NCBI RefSeq assembly: GCF_000143415.4
Contig: NW_003314297.1
Span: forward strand, 1,184,148-1,248,147
Reading direction: 5' to 3'
Origin: Selaginella moellendorffii
Lineage: Eukaryota; Streptophyta; Lycopodiopsida; Selaginellales; Selaginellaceae
DNA length: 64,000 nt
Part shown: in pieces, positions 23,725-34,735 of the stretch
Layout: each line of letters opens with the position of its first letter
Numbering within the stretch: the stretch's first letter is position 1
Translations under genes and position numbers: made by a program
Notes under the pieces: generated by a model
What the model saw: only the letters and a program-made list of their open reading frames with translations
The model's database searches: none
What the model was told of the DNA's origin: nothing

Positions 23725-24531
23725 TCAGGTGCATGATAAAGCCCTAAACTGATGTGTAAATTCGGTTTCCAAGAATCTCCCAATGTCAATAAAGGCATCA
23801 TCCAACTTTTGACCCCAAAAGTTGTCTTGCACATCTCCCCTAACTTGTGGCGCACTTAAAACCTCTTGAGGTTGCCCACAGAAGTTGTTTTGCACATCTC
23901 CACCAACTTGTGCCGCACAATCACCACCAAACTCTAGAGGTTGCACCCAGAAGTCGTTGTTTTGCACATCCCTGCAAACTTGTGTAGCAAAATCACCACC
24001 AAGCCCTGGAAGTTGCCCCCAGAAGTTATTTTGCAAATCTCCGCCAACTTGTGCTGCACAAACACCACCCCAGAAGTTGTTTTGCATACCTCCGCGGAAC
24101 TCTTGATCCGGTTGCCACGGAGTTTGAGATGATTCCCCAGCGAATTCGCCCACAAAACCCTGCCCGGCTCTCGTCTCGTTCATACTGGCTCCTCCATCGC
24201 TGCTGCTGCTCGATGTTTTGGCTTTCCGTTTGCTGGGCGATGTGGGCGATATTACCCTTATCTTGCCACTCTGCGTCCACTTTTTCTTGCACGGCCGTGC
24301 CCTACAAGCGAAACGCGGCTGGTCGCGCTTGTCGTTGTTGTAGTAATCAAATCGCGTGTCGTAAGCTTGGCAGTGTGGGCACTGGTACAAGTTGTCCGGA
24401 AGGTCGTGAGGCTCCCACATGTTGTACAGCTTTTGCTCCCTCACTTGCTGGGCCGTGAGCTTGCAAGCCCTCTCATTTCTTACGCACCACTTCTTCACCG
24501 CACCCTTACCTGAGCCCCTTTTCTTCGCCAT
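23725..24531 (-). CDS. Dof-like zinc-finger protein with C-terminal tandem repeats
   Basis: An intact intronless frame of 268 aa. A basic N-terminus leads into a Dof-like motif at about residues 50-90: CPHC, then 21 residues including YYNN and QPRFA, then C, then KKKWT. Canonical Dof fingers are C-x2-C-x21-C-x2-C; here the second pair reads CRARPC (C-x4-C), so zinc binding would need a larger loop. After a Ser-rich linker come about five degenerate repeats built on QNNFWGQ and GGDxAxQV, encoded by about 66-69-bp DNA repeats. Dof proteins are plant transcription factors; the repeats could be an activation region (inferred). It sits isolated in retroelement-rich DNA. Confidence 0.72.
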   Translation of the reverse strand: MAKKRGSGKGAVKKWCVRNERACKLTAQQVREQKLYNMWEPHDLPDNLYQCPHCQAYDTRFDYYNNDKRDQPRFACRARPCKKKWTQSGKIRVISPTSPSKRKAKTSSSSSDGGASMNETRAGQGFVGEFAGESSQTPWQPDQEFRGGMQNNFWGGVCAAQVGGDLQNNFWGQLPGLGGDFATQVCRDVQNNDFWVQPLEFGGDCAAQVGGDVQNNFCGQPQEVLSAPQVRGDVQDNFWGQKLDDAFIDIGRFLETEFTHQFRALSCT

Positions 24532-25432
24532 ATGTCACTCGTTTAACCCTAAAGGGATGGAGCTTATTTATAGTTTGTAACCTTTTAGATAATGGTCAAC
24601 ACTTGTGCTAAAGTAAATGTTAATGATAAATAGACCTTTTAGATGCACTAAACTGATGGTTAACACTAAAAAATCTCGGATACACGGTCATATTAAAAGC
24701 TATTTGTGTCGCTGGAAAAATGTTGAAGCTCTCTTTTGGGTGAGGTGTATCAATCAATCAACTCATTTGCATCAACCTACAAGTTGTGCAGAACCTGACC
24801 ACTCAAAGCATGGGAGGATCACCACTCCTTTCTTTCTCAAATATTACCTCTTTCTATACAGGACAATCTTCTGTGAGCGTCAAAAAGAAACAAAACAAAA
24901 CTCCTTTTGTTTCAATTTTTTTATCTTTTAAAATCTCCACACTTTTCACTATCAACTCCCAAGCCCAGATGAACCTCCAAAAGTCACAGGCCGAGAAGAA
25001 TTCTCTGGATCTATTTTGTAGTGCTGCGAAAAAGCTTTGGCTTCCCTGTGAACAATTCAGTGAACCCAGCCTGTTACACTTCGCGTACAAGCAAGCGTCA
25101 CAGCGAAAGACGAGCTAAAAAAGAGAGGGAAAAAAAAAAAGAAAAACAAAGAGAAACACAGAGTGTGGCGGTAAGATATTTGTGGTGGCCAAAGCGGGTC
25201 TAGCTAGGAAGCGATAGGCCTTTCGTCCTTGGCGAGACAATGAAATACTCAAACATCCACGCAGTTAAGTAGAACGGCCAAGCCAAGACAAGGCAAGAGT
25301 TTCGACAAACCTTATGTGTTGTGTGAGAGGGACAAGAGCTTCCTTCTCCAGCGTTGTACATATAACGCATTCCTTACTTCTCCTCCGCTACGTTTCAAGA
25401 GCCCTTTTGTTGTTTTGTTCGCTTGCTCGTCA
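24532..25432. other. Intergenic, nothing supported
   Basis: No coding sequence beyond chance frames. It lies between the promoter side of the Dof-like gene and the 3' side of the A_thal_3526 gene. Confidence 0.4.
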
Positions 25433-25912
25433 TCATCCACCAGTGTTTGGCTTTGCAATCGCAAGCAGCTTCCTCGTCTCCTCCATCAGAGCTCGGCAGT
25501 GCTTGCCGGTCTCTTGGTGCTTCTCGTACGCCGTGAAGAAGCTCTCATTCTCTTTCTTGAGCTCGTTCCACACTGCAGGGATCACAGAAAACTTTCTTTA
25601 AGTCGAGCGATACGACTACTGGAAACGAATTTAATTGAGCAACTACTAGTAAAAGACGAAATTTCTTTGCTTGCCTGTGAGTGTGACAACGGGCTTCACG
25701 TTGGAGTGCGTGGACAACGCGGCTACGCATTCGTCGCAGTTCATGTTGAGCAATAGACACTGCTCTATCAAACTTTGCACCTACAGGAAGGAAGAGCCGA
25801 GGCAAATTACACGCATGGGGAGTCGCGGAATTCTTACTTGAAGAATGTACTCGGCTGACACTGGCTGTGAATCCGATGCAGCAGCACGCTCCTCCCTCCG
25901 CTCCGAGCTCAT
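25433..25912 (-). CDS. A_thal_3526-domain (TIGR01589) plant protein
   Basis: Three exons (25912-25838, 25780-25675 and 25572-25433) give 106 aa. The plant-specific domain is recognised from VSAEYILQVQSLIEQCLLLN, the Cys/Val-rich middle and TVWNELKKENESFFTAYEKH. Its function is unknown. The second intron starts CACAG|GCAAGC, a GC-AG intron with a textbook GC donor; no GT donor gives the right frame. An upstream non-coding exon is possible, since the first exon is preceded by an AG at about 25930. Confidence 0.8.
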
Positions 25913-26188
25913 CTCGAACGATGAACTTGCAGCTAAAATTTATGGATCACACAAATACCATTTCCTGCATGTTTAAAAAAAATCGCTAGCACATTTCTTC
26001 AGGCGACTAGAGAGGAGAAAAGAAACAAACGGAACCTCTTTCGACTGCCTCGTGTGGGTTACGGAAGACACCAAAGGAATATACCTCGTGTCAGCTGGAA
26101 AATCTCCAACGAATGCAGCTACAACCCTGTCAAGATCAAAGATTCTTACTTCCGATCGAAAAGCAAAACTTAACACCCAAACCTTGCA

Positions 26189-29100
26189 TCACTTTCTCAT
26201 GGCGGTGAAAAGTGGATTATTCGGCGGTTGTGCAGCACCCGGGAGAAATCCACCAGGCGGTTGTACAGAGCCAAATCCAAAGCCACCAAAGCTTCCGCCG
26301 TGGCCAAGCGCTTGAAATCCACCACCTGTCACGCCCATTTAGTTGATTGCTTCCAAGAAAACAAACAATAAAAACTTTTACCTGTTGCTGCACCGGAGTG
26401 CACCACCACCTGGTCAGCTGTTCAGGCCGGCTGCATTTTCCTTGAGCTCTCCGGGAACAGGTTTTACGACCGCGCCAGAAGGTGGTGCGTTCTCCAAGCC
26501 CGCCGCGCCTGCTAGTGGATTTGGTCAGGCTCCTTCGAGCGGCTTCGGACAGCCTGCTGGGAGCGCGCTGGGTAGTGCACTGGGTGCATTCGGACAGACG
26601 AGACAAGTTGGATTTGGTGGTCCAGTGTCAGGTGCAGCTGGTTTCGCAAATGCTTCGCCGGGCGGTGGTTTTGCTCCTGCGGCAACCGGCAGTGGTTTTG
26701 CCAGTGCTACGTCGGCTGCTGGTTTTGCGGCCGCGGCATCAGGTGGTGGCTTTGCAGTTCTCCGAACGAGGTGGCCTGCGGGCTCTGCGTTACGCCAAAA
26801 GGATTCGCCGCTGGCGCAGAAGGCAAGGCCGAGCCCAGGCCGAGATTCCCAAAGCCCGAGAATGCAGTCGAGGGGGCCTCCTCGTCCACGTCATCTTCCT
26901 CTTCCTCTGGTGGCGGCCGCACGGCTTGAGTAGTCTGCTGCTGCTGCTGAGATTGAAGCAAAGCTGGAAAAGGCGAAGGAACCAGCTGGCTAGTAGATTC
27001 TACCGGCGAGCTGCTGTAACCGCTGGAAGGAACTTTTGTTGTCAGTGTGGACGTAGCAGCTGAGGACGATGCAAACAATAATGCAGTAGCGGGAGACGCT
27101 GATGGCGGGAAGCTGAAAGCTGCTGGCTTCACTTCTGATGTAGTACGTGGAGCTGCAGGTAGAAGAGCAGCCGAGGTCGACGAGCTTACAAGCGACTGGG
27201 AGGAACCGCTGGAGACGCTACATGTCGCTGCTATATGTGACTCGGCTCCAACTGCTGGAATAATGATGGAGACTAATCTTGTAGAAACACTGCACGTGGG
27301 AGTTGAGGTGATAGGTGTAGCTTTCAGATCTGAAGATAAAAGATGTGGTGACTGGTGTACCCTTCAGCTCCGAAGATGTGGAAGTTGCTGGTGTAGCCTG
27401 CACTGTGGAAGCTGTAGTTTCCACGTCCGAAGGTCTGGAAGACGCAACAGCCGGTGCAGCCTTCAACGTCGACGATGAAGTGAACGGTGTAGCCTTCAAC
27501 TCCAACGATGGTAGCCACGTTGATGATGAGTGGTGATGCTTGACGTGACTGTGGCCGGGGCGGTAACGAAACGAATACCATTGCCAGAAGCTCTTGAGAT
27601 GTCAGGAACCTTGAGTGCTGAAGCATTAGAGGAAGGCGGCTGCGATCTTAAACCCCAGTCACCAAGAGGAGGCGGAGAATTCTGTGAAACTATATCCGTC
27701 CTAGAAGAAAACGAAGGCCTCGTCGTACCCAAAGATGTCGCTGCAGGTGCTAATACGAGAGTCGTCACTTCTGTAACACTTGGCTGCTTCAAAGTTGACT
27801 GCGGCTGGAAACTACTGGAGGTTGATTCAAGCAGTTTAGCCTTCCGGTTATTGACCACATGTGTGTGCCCAACCATTTGATCGTGGTTTTCGTTGCTCCA
27901 ATACCCTGTGAAGTGAACGGACCAAAAGCATAGAAAACGCAAGAAACGCAACAATACTTACGCTATCTAAGGAATCTCTTCGCCTTCTCGTGCTTTCCAC
28001 CGGCGCGAAGTCATCACACAAGATAGACTTGGATGGCGTAGAGAAAACACTCTCGGCTTTAGTCTGCGGTGGCTTGGTCTGCAATAAATACGATTGCATT
28101 TTCCGGGGCCTTAGGGAAGTAACACTTGACGATATATCGATTCCATCAAGTCCGCGAGATGTACAGATAGCTTATCAGCTGCTTCCATCTGAGAGTTGAC
28201 TGTGCTGTAAAGACTTTGAATAGATTGGAAGTCTCTGTGCCACATACAAAAAATTAGATCAAAATTACTTGCAAAAACCATTTATACCCAGCAGTAGACC
28301 GTTGTTTCGAAGACATATTTTGACGTCGACTTATTTCAAGTGTATGAAGATGAGACTCGAGATCAGAAATTTGTCTTTTCAATCTCTACATATACCAAGT
28401 CAGATGCATAGGGACGAGTAGTATAAACCTCATCTGCATTGATAACATGCTTTCGCTTGATGTCCATTTCCGGGTGAAGCTTGCGGTGAACCCAGAGGTC
28501 CTGGTACCGCCTAATTATCCATGCGTCAACTAAATTTCCAGCTCAAACTGTTAGTCGTAATAAAGGACAGTAATACCATCAAGGCTTTGATCCCGAAGCT
28601 CCTCAACAAACTGACAGTTCTCTTGCAGTTTTGCTGGATTTTAAAGAATGTAACCATCACACCGAACATTTCCTGGAAGATTACCTTAAAACTACGGCAT
28701 CGCGCTGAAACGGCTACAATTTCGTTTTCCAGCTTGTCCACCCCAGACCTTGTTAAACCGGATCCAAGAGAATCTTTCTCGATAATATGCATAAATCCAT
28801 CAATATCATCAACGATTTTCTTCACCTGCAGAAACAAACTTTGAAGTATAAAAGCCAAAAGTTCAAGTACCTTGTCCGTTTCTGCCAGAAAGCCTGCTTC
28901 CATTTCAGAAACTCCTTGTGATCGTGAAGAACGTTTCTCAACCTCGTCTTCCCTTTTAAACGAAAATGGCTGTCTCTCTACAGGAATTTGTGATGCTCCG
29001 TCTTGAGGTAAAGGCGGCTTTTTCTCCTTTTGATTAAAATCCACCTGAGCTTTATGCAACTGCTCGTTCACAGTTTTTGATGCAGAAAACACCCTTGGCT

Positions 29101-30912
29101 GAATGCCATTCATGGTGGTAACCTTGGGCTCCACACGTACAGGAACTGGCGTTACAGTCTTTTTTTCGGCATCCACCTAAAACATAAATCGACCTTACGC
29201 ATTCATTCCCAAAAATAGGCCACAAACCTTAGGATCGGGAGACTTCGATGCCCACTCCTCAAGACTAGATGGAATCCTTATTAGGCCAGTGCTATACCAA
29301 CTCTCACCATCCAACCTGAAAAGTAAACTATAAAAAATGACAAATAAACAATAATCATTCGAAATCACCTCAGGACCGAGTATAGCAGAAGTCGTGAGTC
29401 AAGTGACGTGCATAACATTACCGGACTTGGAGGAAGAAGTTTTTCTGGATTTCTTGGATCAGGCTGTTTTAACAATGATGTTCGATCTATCGCCAGCCCA
29501 GTTAAGGCATTGTCACTCGAAGAATCTACAAAGATATACAGTATAAGAACTGTTTACTTACAAAACATGTCTACTTACCAAACATGGAGATGTCAGCTCT
29601 CCACAAATCATCTGACAAAGCAAACACCTTCGGACCGCCAGCCTAGAAGGCCAACATGTGCGTCGATGGACCTTCTACAAGTTGTCAACACGATTTTCCT
29701 AGAAAAAGACTTTAAAACACGATGCCGAGAATATAAATCATACCATGGTTCTAGGTTCTATACAAGCATATACGGACTGTTCATGGGTGGAATAATACTA
29801 GCTTCAATCGCAGGAAATCTTCGAGTAACCGCTAAAGCAGAACACTCCGTGCTTGCCTGTAAAACGCCAACACAAACGAGTCAGTATTCTTACCTCGCTA
29901 ATTGAAATAAGAACCTCATCTAGTTGTTGCCTACCAGACGCTGAAAGCACAAGCAGCGGACAGGTAATTTCTTCATCGTCCTCCGACTGGACATAGCTAA
30001 TTACAATGCTTTGTGGCGAAATCCAGCGTAAAGCATCAACTAGAACAAGCTTAAAATCATTAACAGCATGCGAGTTTTCAATAAAGACACGTACCATGAG
30101 TTTCCAGTCCTTCCTCGCACCCAGGAAATTCTACTCGTGGATTTATGATAAAACTCTTGGCAAAATCAGACGACGCAATCGTTAGCTTCATGCTTGTTGC
30201 ATACATGATCTGCTTGCCAAACTGACTCCAACAAGCTGAAAAAGGAATAAGTGAAATGCATTAACAAGAACGATGATAAATCATAAATCTACGCACCAGC
30301 AGAAACATTTTCCTTCATAAATGTAGGCTCTTCTCCGATTTTTCCGACGAGAAGCTTTCCTTTGTTTTTGTCTTGGTCTAAACTACACCACTGAAAATCC
30401 TTGATCAAAGCATCGTCGCCGATGTCGCGGATCTCGAACCGTCTAGTGTCGGTCTAGAAAGAAAATCAAAGAAAAATCTACAATAAATTGACAACGTAGA
30501 CGAACCTTGAGTGCCAGAGAAGGGACTCGGTAGAATCGAACAGCGAAGCCGGCACACACAGCAAGCGTGAGCTCGTCCTTTGAAAGCTCCACAATCGAGA
30601 CTTTCTCCAGTTCCACGCTCGCTAAGCATTTCTCACTCGCAGAAGCAGGCTTGGGTCCGCTCGAGAGCTCCAAAACGTCTGCCGTCACGACTCCAAAACC
30701 TACAGTGGAAATATTTCGATTTCGCCAGGAGAATGATGGATCGTACCTGCTGGCGTGGCGAAGAACGTCAGGCCGAACCGATTGGACACTGAAAGCACCC
30801 GCGCTGGATGATAATCAGAACTAGCCTTCGCGCCAGGCGACAGGAGTGATACGCCTCCACCGATCGCCTTGAACGCGATATCTACATTCTCTTCGGGCGC
30901 CTTCTCCACCAT
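26189..30912 (-). CDS. NUP214-like nucleoporin (LNO1 type), FG domain apparently disrupted by inversion
   Basis: The N-terminal exons are 30912-30747, 30699-30506, 30453-30297, 30235-30095 and 30039-29894, all in frame (beta-propeller region). Later exons include about 29530-29390 (LTGLAIDRTS and LCTSLDSRLLLYS), about 29176-28876, and coiled-coil exons 28826-28300 (VKKIVDDIDGF, KLQENCQFVEEL, RRYQDLWVHRK). A basic STRRRRDSLDS segment and long Ser/Thr-rich parts follow. The C-terminus PPNNPLFTAMRK ends at 26189. In this family, FG repeats should fill the stretch before the C-terminus; here that segment (about 26393-26760) reads as FG repeats only on the opposite strand. The phases of a coiled-coil exon near 28660 and of joins near 28150 and 27500 are unresolved. 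The family serves mRNA export at the cytoplasmic face of the nuclear pore. Confidence 0.75.
26393..26760 (+). other. FG-repeat coding segment in reverse orientation within the NUP214-like gene
   Basis: Only the plus strand gives an FG domain: GQLFRPAAFS, then ASGFGQAPSSGFGQPAG, GSALGAFGQTRQVGFGG and finally AAAASGGGFA. On the minus strand, in gene sense, the upstream FG part ends at about SFGE, then runs into unrelated sequence and a stop. The order of these motifs agrees with that of plant NUP214 C-termini as I know them. Break points are estimated to within about 15 bp. Confidence 0.7.
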
Positions 30913-31337
30913 AAACCCTAACCCGGAAAAAACAAACTATTATATAAGAACAACGTTTTCTTACATTTCTAAATGGGAATAATCACACCGGCATGGTTCA
31001 AGCCTTCTCTAGGGACATAACTAATAGCACGGCTTGGGGGTGCTCTCACAAGAGTTTTGTTCCAATGGTAAGACATAGTGCATATGCCACCACTGGGCAT
31101 TTGCTGCTAGCCTTACGCTTTAAGCCATAAGAATTCTCTCGGGCATTAAACCTTCGATACCTTCCTGTAAAACCTTAACTCAGACGCGACTTCTAAGACA
31201 AAGCATTGGCATAGAGATAAAAAATCCCTCTCGCTCCCTCCAGATTGTTACTGTGAGACAAGGTCAAGCAAGTGTGTTTTGAAAGCAAGACCTCATCCCC
31301 ATTCCCATTTAGTGTACTACTCTGTGTCCTTCCATTC
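30913..31337. other. Divergent intergenic region
   Basis: It lies between the NUP214-like start (minus) and the P450 pseudogene start (plus). No coding sequence is supported. Confidence 0.4.
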
Positions 31338-32640
31338 ATGGATCTTCTCTCCCACCCAATTTTGAGTGCCTTAGTGCTGCTTGCTGCAGCTCTCTGGTTC
31401 TCTTCTACTAGAAGAAGAAATCCTCCAGGAAATCTCCCTCCAGGACCACTCAACTTGCCAGTCATTGCAAGCTCGGCTCGCTCCCTCACATCTCACTTCA
31501 CAAACTCTCCAAGAGATATGGCGATGTGATGCTCTTGAAGCTCGGCAGCGTGCCCACAGTCATAATCAGCTCCGAGAGAGCTGCCAGAGATATTTTCAAG
31601 CGCCATGGCCTCGACTTTGCCTCCAAAGCTCCACCGATGTGCGGGAAATACTTTGGCAACGACTACAATGGTCTAGTTTTCAGCCAATACACTCCGGAAG
31701 TGAAGCTCTACAGGAAGCTCATCAACACTCACTTGCTCTCGCCGACCAAGCTCAAAGCTTACGATGGAATCCGTTGCGAAGAGCAGCGCCGTCTCGCTCG
31801 ATCTGTCAGTGACGAGTGAGGGAATCGGGTCCTCCTGCGGCAAAAGATCCACGACATGAACATGAACGTGATAACTTACATGCTATTCGGGAAGCGCTTC
31901 TGTGGACACTACAAGAACACTGCGAATGTCTACGAGTTCGCGCAAGCGATAGTGGAGACGGTTAGGCTGGCCGGGATCTTCAATGTGAGCGATTACATCC
32001 TTGGAATTCGCTGGCTGGACGTCCAAGGCTTGGAGAAGAAGTACAAGCAGCTCATGAACCGGGTAAACAGGCACCCCTTGTCGATCTTACGAGGCCAGCA
32101 AGGGGATCCTCCAGTTTTCACCAGCGAGGAGCCCATGGCTTTCATCGATGTGCTCATCTCCATGAGAGAGAAGCTCTCGGACACCACCAAAATTCAACTT
32201 TTGCTCGTAAGTTTCTCTTGGTCAAAGTTGTTCTTCTTTAACGCTGGATGAATCCCATAGGATATGTTGCTGGGTGCTGTGGATACTTCGGCTCTCTCAC
32301 TGGAATGGGCTATGGCTGAGCTTCTTTGGCATTTAGTTGAATTCACAAGAGCTTAGAGCCAAATTAATATAATTGTCGGCAAAAAAAACCTTGTGAACGA
32401 GTTGGACATCACAAAGCTTCCATATGTCAAGGCCATAGCCAAGGAAACAGTGAGGCTCCAGTCAGTGGCTCCACTAGCTCTTCCCAAGATCGTCCAGCAA
32501 AGTTGAACATGGATCAAACATTTGGACTGGTTTGTCAAAAGAGTCAACCTCTTGTGGATATCCCAATCCTCAGGCTGGATTCTCACGTTTACTAGAAACA
32601 TTGGTCCATACCAGCTTGCTTCTTCCATAAAGTTTGCTTC
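31338..32640 (+). pseudogene. Cytochrome P450 pseudogene (CYP71-clan-like)
   Basis: It starts with a normal microsomal P450 N-terminus (MDLLSHPILSALVLLAAALW and NLPPGPLNLPVI). A single missing base near 31464 shifts the frame; the expected continuation KLGSLPHISLHKLSKRYGD follows in another frame. An in-frame TGA lies near 31817 inside a DEGNRV-like motif. After an intron (about 32205-32260) come the I-helix region (LLGAVDTSALSLEWAMAELL), another stop, the K-helix (LPYVKAIAKETVRL) and a scrambled fragment to about 32640. The PERF and heme-binding Cys regions are absent. In life P450s are ER-bound monooxygenases; this copy cannot work. Confidence 0.85.
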
Positions 32641-33129
32641 CTCTCCAGGAAAACTATCATAATTTCGTGTGTGACGCTCGAGGAACTATCATAATTCAAC
32701 CATTGTTTTTCTACCCTTTCAATGATACAACTGATCAATATAACAATGTATCAATTCGCATGGACCATGTGGAAGAGGAATAATCTATACAATGGTTCCA
32801 AACCAACTGATCTTGGAGGCTTAGAAATGGTGGAACTGGAAATAGAAAGATATTACATGAAAGTGATCACCTCCCGAAGAGGCGATCAAAGAAACTCGTG
32901 GAAGGAGTTCCCGCCCCACCCAGAACGGGCGAGCCGGGTGTTAGCCCGGCGAGGGCGTTCTGGAGGGAAGCCCGTGCCCTAAAGACCGTTAACAGATATG
33001 TTATTCGAGGCAACCGGGTTGTCCAGAACCTTGCAGCTGGCAGCCGGTTCTGAAGAACCTGGCAGTTGTCAGCCACGTTCTTGCGGATCGATCCGACGGC
33101 TGCCAGTGGCTGGATCGAGTTAACAAGCG

Positions 33130-33804
33130 AGCCACAGCCGCTTGAGTTTGATTCCAAGCACTCAACGTGAGCATACCTTCCGAGTTTATCTTTGGAGCGT
33201 GGCTCTTTCGATGTGTCGTTGCCACAAACTTTGCATCACTTGTCCACCCATCCAGTTTCAACGTACACACCCTTCACTGATTGATCACCCAACATCTTGG
33301 CATAGAAAAATGAGGACGAAAAATAAAAGAGCCGAGGAGAAAAAAACACTCAAAAGAAGAAAGAGACTTGTAAATACCATCGATTGGTTCTTTGACGAAA
33401 TCCTTGTAGGAGCCACCGATCTTCTGTTTTAGAGCTGCGTACTGCAAAAGTCAAGAAGAGAGAGATGAGAAATTTGGACAAGTTGGATGTTTTTTCTCAA
33501 AGACGTGGTACTTGCTCTCGGGACATTTTCTCGCCTGACTTTGTAGCCTGATGAGCCTCGTCGATCAAATCAGCGTCCCTCTCCGACCTTGCCTGAGAGA
33601 AATCCAGCGCGTCGGTGATGCTAGTCAGAAATGATGTCTTCTCCTGCTTCTGTTCACTCCCCTAGCCGGGAGGAGTTTCATCCTTTCTATCCTGTGCCAG
33701 AAGAACTATACTGACTTTTTTGTGGGGGCTGTGATTAACTGCTGCTGCTTGATGGATCTGCCAAGAAAACTCGCCTTTGTTGCTGCAACCGAAGCTGCCG
33801 CCAT
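33130..33804 (-). pseudogene. Pseudogene of a chloroplast-targeted protein with a Cys-rich C-terminus
   Basis: Exons 33804-33512, 33441-33378 and 33276 to about 33130 splice cleanly. The N-terminus MAAASVAATKASFLGRSIKQ looks like a transit peptide. Then come ALDFSQARSERDADLIDEAH, YAALKQKIGGSYKDFVKE, GWVDK, CKVC and GRYAHVECL. I recognise this as a conserved plant plastid protein type but not by name. It is broken by a frameshift in a run of A near 33718, a TAG at 33662-33664 and a TGA at 33236-33238 exactly before CKVC. Splice sites are still intact, so loss is probably recent. Confidence 0.75.
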
Positions 33805-33954
33805 TAGCAACAAGAAAAAACGAAAAAAGAAGATGACCAACTTTGAAAGGATCGGACTGGGACACGCGTTCTCTTTCCCGCCCCCAGCATTTACATGGTC
33901 TTGGAATTTTGGGTCAATGCAGGACCATACCATATTCTTCACATAAACTGTTTT

Positions 33955-34090
33955 TTCTTTAGTCCTTATTTGGAATGGGCCATGGCCAAGCTTCCTCTGG
34001 AGTTCTCAAGAGTTGTTGGCAATGGACATTGCATAGCTTCAGACTATAACCAAGGAAACATTGTCGGCCTCCTTGGAATTTTCCAAAAGC
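33955..34090 (+). pseudogene. P450 I-helix/K-helix fragment
   Basis: The frame reads YLEWAMAKLPLEFSRVVGN and, a little later, sequence resembling the GCCATAGCCAAGGAAACA stretch of the P450 pseudogene at 32430. It seems to be a small separate scrap of a related gene. Confidence 0.4.
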
Positions 34091-34136
34091 TTTTACAACA
34101 AAGAATTTTACTATTAATGCACATTAACACTTAAAT

Positions 34137-34641
34137 AAAATGTTTTAAAGAAAAGTCAAGAAATACAATATATATTGTGAGGTCTAATTGTACAGTTATG
34201 ATGCCACATACTAATCTAGTGTAATATAATTTTGATAGCTATTTGATTGATTTCTATTCAAATCACTCACTCTTGCATATAAGCTAGAATTTTTGGGCTA
34301 ATTGATATATACATTTCTATATTCCATCCATGCACTTACATTGGTGGAGGTGAGGGGCAATTTTGATTGTTCTTGAGAAGTGCTTAGATTTAGGATTTTG
34401 GTTTTAATTTAACTTTTATATCATCTAGATCTCTCTTTCCTTATAGTTTTTTCAAATTTTTCTCTTTTGTTTTTCCCTTTTCATTCATTTTTATGGCAGA
34501 GTAACAACTTCCTCCTCTTTTCTTTGGAGTAGTAGTTGGTGCAATTTCTTGATGCTATCTGGTTGCAGTTAAATAATTGGACTCAGTTGATGGTAGCATT
34601 CATGACGCATGATGCAATTCTTCTTGCTCTTCCTTATGTTC
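34137..34641 (+). repeat. Left arm of a large inverted repeat bounding the retroelement nest
   Basis: Its reverse complement matches 56553-57005 at roughly 75 % by eye. Anchor blocks include ACAGTTATGATG, GAGGGGCAATTTTGATTGT, AAGTGCTTAGATTTAGG, TAACTTCCTCCTC and GATGCAATTCTT. The extreme ends are AT-rich, so exact borders and any target duplication are uncertain. Confidence 0.75.
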
Positions 34642-34735
34642 GGCTAAAGTTCTTTCATAAAAGTTCTAGAGATGATGTGTACTATTAGTTCAATCACTTT
34701 ACGATGATTATTATATATTATTCTTGGGATGATAG

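Noticed and set aside
28640-28690. 10-nt micro-exon in the NUP214-like gene
   Set aside because: It would need introns of 12 and 29 bp, too short to splice; the exon border here is left unresolved.
33236-33238. TGA before Cys as a possible selenocysteine codon
   Set aside because: The same gene has another stop and a frameshift, and relatives have Thr here; it is a pseudogene.
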